From Phoebastria nigripes (Eukaryota; Chordata; Aves; Procellariiformes; Diomedeidae): a stretch of DNA of 64,000 bases. Location: assembly GCA_035582835.1 (NCBI GenBank), contig JAYKAV010002972.1, positions 144,413-208,412 of the forward strand, written 5' to 3'. The notes beneath the pieces were generated by a model. It did not search any database. It was not told where the DNA came from and saw only the letters and a program-made list of their open reading frames with translations. This document shows, one piece after another, positions 62,167-64,000 of the stretch (positions are counted from its first letter, which is position 1; every line of letters starts with the position of its first letter). Position numbers and translations under genes: made by a program.

Positions 62167-62329
62167 GACAGATCACTTGTATGTCTTCTTTATCCAGTGG
62201 AGTCCAGAGATATATGCAGAAGATACTGGGGAATCTCTTCAGGAACCTGGATTTATAGTGGTAAAAAAGAAGGAAGAGCCTGAAACTAGTGAAGAATCTA
62301 CCACTGAAGATGATGCTAAAGAGTGGGAG
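62167..62329 (+). CDS. OXR1: OXR1 coding exon 9 (last exon in window)
   Basis: 163 bases, completing codon 586 and ending exactly on codon 640. It encodes TDHLYVFFIQWSPEIYAEDT, GESLQEPGFIVVKKKEEPET, SEESTTEDDAKEWE. The DHLYxFFxQWSP(E/D)xY block is shared by OXR1 and NCOA7 and lies just before the TLDc domain; the EPGFIVV strand follows, then an acidic variable tail. The acceptor is tctctag and the donor is gag|gtaagg. In vertebrate OXR1 the sequence continues with an alternatively used exon and then the TLDc domain of roughly 160 residues. None of that was found between 62330 and 64000, so the gene runs off the window. The expected full length is near 860-870 residues, similar to human OXR1. 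Confidence 0.96.
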
Positions 62330-64000
62330 GTAAGGAAGAACAGTGTCAAAGATTTTTTTTTTTTAATACTTTCATAAATATAATTAAAATAGTGTTAAAT
62401 ACTTCGCAGTAAGAAAAACAAAGCAATGTGCTTCACTAGTCTGCTTACTATGATCATGACTGTTTAATTTATGCCATCCTAATGCTTTGCTCTAACATCA
62501 GTTCAGGGCAACATTTCACAATTACAAGTCATTTTTGTATGGAGTGAATTGTAACTTAAAATTCGGAGTTGAAAGGAATGTGAGTACAGCAGAGAAGTTG
62601 CAACTTTGATGAAGCAGACTTAGTTTTTCAGTTAAGTAAACTGACAGTTTTCTGATATTTATTATTCCTGTATCTAGAATGTTGAATACTTACTGGTAAG
62701 TCTCAAAACAGGGATGAGACAACAAAAAAGGAAAATTAATCTATTAATGACATGTTTTTCCAATAATCCAGTAATTAACGTCTCAGTTATAACTTCTTTG
62801 TACATTAAGATGCTGTTGCATGGATTTTAGTAAATAATGTAACTGGAACTATCTCTATTTTTTATAACAAAAACATTTCTCCCATGTGAATCTGTGTCCA
62901 CTGTGTTTCTATGGACACATCTTTACATGTCTACATGGTTTTGTTTTGTAGTGTACATACAGTTAAAGCACTTGTAGTCTTGTGCATTCAAGTGTCAGTC
63001 AAAAGTTTGATGATTCTTGTCATATATATTGTAGAAGTATCCCATCAGCACTGGTTAACTTGAGTCTCAGGACAGCAATTGCAATCTCTGACTGTAAGAC
63101 TGATTTCCCCCTCCCCCCCTTCCCCCCCCTTCCCCTCCCTGCAATGAAGCATGTTGAAATCAAGGAAGTCTATGTTTGTGTTTTATGTAGAGTGTAAAAG
63201 AAATTTTAAAAAAACTGCAATAGTTTAACTACGGGTAATAGTTTTCTTCTTAGCTCCAAAATTTAGAATCATAGTAGAACTCTGACTTCAAACTTCTCAC
63301 TTAGCTGAAGTTTTAGGCTGTGGTTACAAAACACTATCTCTGCAGCTCAGTGATTTTGCATGGAGCATTTTTGCTTTGACAAGTTGAAATTAGTATCATA
63401 AAAGCATGTCTTTTGAATCTTCATATTTTCAGCATATATATTGCTCCAGTATTTTTACCAGCAATGTATTTTGGTCTTGACTCTTGCTCAAAGCCTTATA
63501 AGTATTTGATGTTTTAAAACTTGGCCTCCTGGAACACGTGGATCAGTGGCAAATGATCAATATTATGGTTTAAGGCACAGTATGTCTCTCTTTTAATGAG
63601 CTTTTCAGTAACTTTGCACCTTAATATAATTACAGAATAATTTTCACAGAAAATAGTGTAAATTTTTTTTTTCAGGGTTAAATGTTGTAACTTTTTAGGA
63701 GTTATTTCTGAAGATAGTAGAGGCAGTCATTTTCCTACATGTATTAAAATCTGTAAGTCATTTACTACAGAATGAGGTCATGCCTTAAGCCTTTATTTAG
63801 GTCTCCTCTGGAAACAATTGTAGAAGACATATTTCAAAAATATTGTTGTTTCCATATGTGTTATGTGAAAATTATGTTAAGTTTGGTTCTCAAGATTATA
63901 AAAAAATAACTTTCTGGATTTAGAAGTTAGTACGATTAGTGAGATGGATAACTTCTTTTTTTAAAAAGAAGTTATGCAAGTATAAGAAGTATGCTAATGT
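62330..64000 (+). other. OXR1: OXR1 intron 9 (5' part)
   Basis: Phase-0 intron starting gtaagg and leaving the window. A pyrimidine C/T-rich tract lies at 63104-63142. I looked for the expected next exon (VVSVAEYHRR-like) and for TLDc motifs and saw neither. Confidence 0.8.
63104..63142. repeat. C/T-rich polypyrimidine tract
   Basis: About 39 bases of C runs separated by TT, all pyrimidine, in intron 9. The opposite strand is a G-rich purine tract. Confidence 0.85.

Noticed and set aside
13364..62329. Assignment to the paralogue NCOA7
   Set aside because: The MDYLTTF start, the SPSLSPISPLSPTSSEAE segment and the DSRIRDxGNDSASTAPRSTEE block are OXR1 features; NCOA7 has different sequence at these places.
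62330..64000. Possible TLDc or following OXR1 exon
   Set aside because: No sequence encoding the expected continuation or TLDc motifs was seen in any + frame.
1..64000. CRISPR arrays, insertion sequences, operons, tRNA or rRNA genes
   Set aside because: The window is vertebrate; no regularly spaced repeats, bacterial-type genes or cloverleaf-forming tRNA sequences were recognised.

Overview
The window is vertebrate, and almost certainly avian, nuclear DNA. It has GT-AG introns of several kilobases, a CpG-island promoter, many CR1 LINE fragments (the dominant avian retroposon), a solo avian endogenous-retrovirus LTR, and no operons or dense coding. The LTR resembles a family I associate with Neoaves, so a non-galliform bird is plausible, but this is inference. 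Ten isolated N bases are present.

The only gene I can support is the 5' two-thirds of OXR1 (oxidation resistance 1) on the + strand. Nine coding exons are visible: 13364-13517, 26194-26276, 35045-35152, 36357-36470, 42151-42303, 50344-50528, 53987-54777, 58833-59001 and 62167-62329. Their splice phases fit and they join into 1,920 coding bases (640 codons) with no stop. They encode the short alternative N-terminus starting MDYLTTF, a LysM module, a GRAM/PH-like module, a long acidic serine-rich linker, and the conserved block just before the TLDc domain. The TLDc exons and the stop codon lie beyond 64000.

Layout: 1-12.6 kb is 5' flanking or upstream-intron DNA with two antisense CR1 fragments (one still openly reading as CR1 endonuclease, one ancient) and no recognisable exon. 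About 12.73-13.9 kb is the CpG island and promoter with exon 1. Intron 1 (13518-26193) holds a sense and an antisense CR1. Intron 2 (26277-35044) holds a CR1 3' end followed by a 36-bp perfect purine-pyrimidine alternation. Intron 4 (36471-42150) holds a sense-orientation solo LTR and a long sense CR1. Intron 5 has a short antisense CR1 3' end. Intron 7 has a 62-base poly-T run, and intron 8 an eroded sense CR1.

I found no new multi-gene system. The points worth a second look concern regulation and architecture of OXR1: a 6-codon uORF with a good Kozak context, a dense G-quadruplex motif directly after the first splice donor, three consecutive symmetric exons around the LysM module, and a solo LTR placed where it could drive or end OXR1 transcripts.
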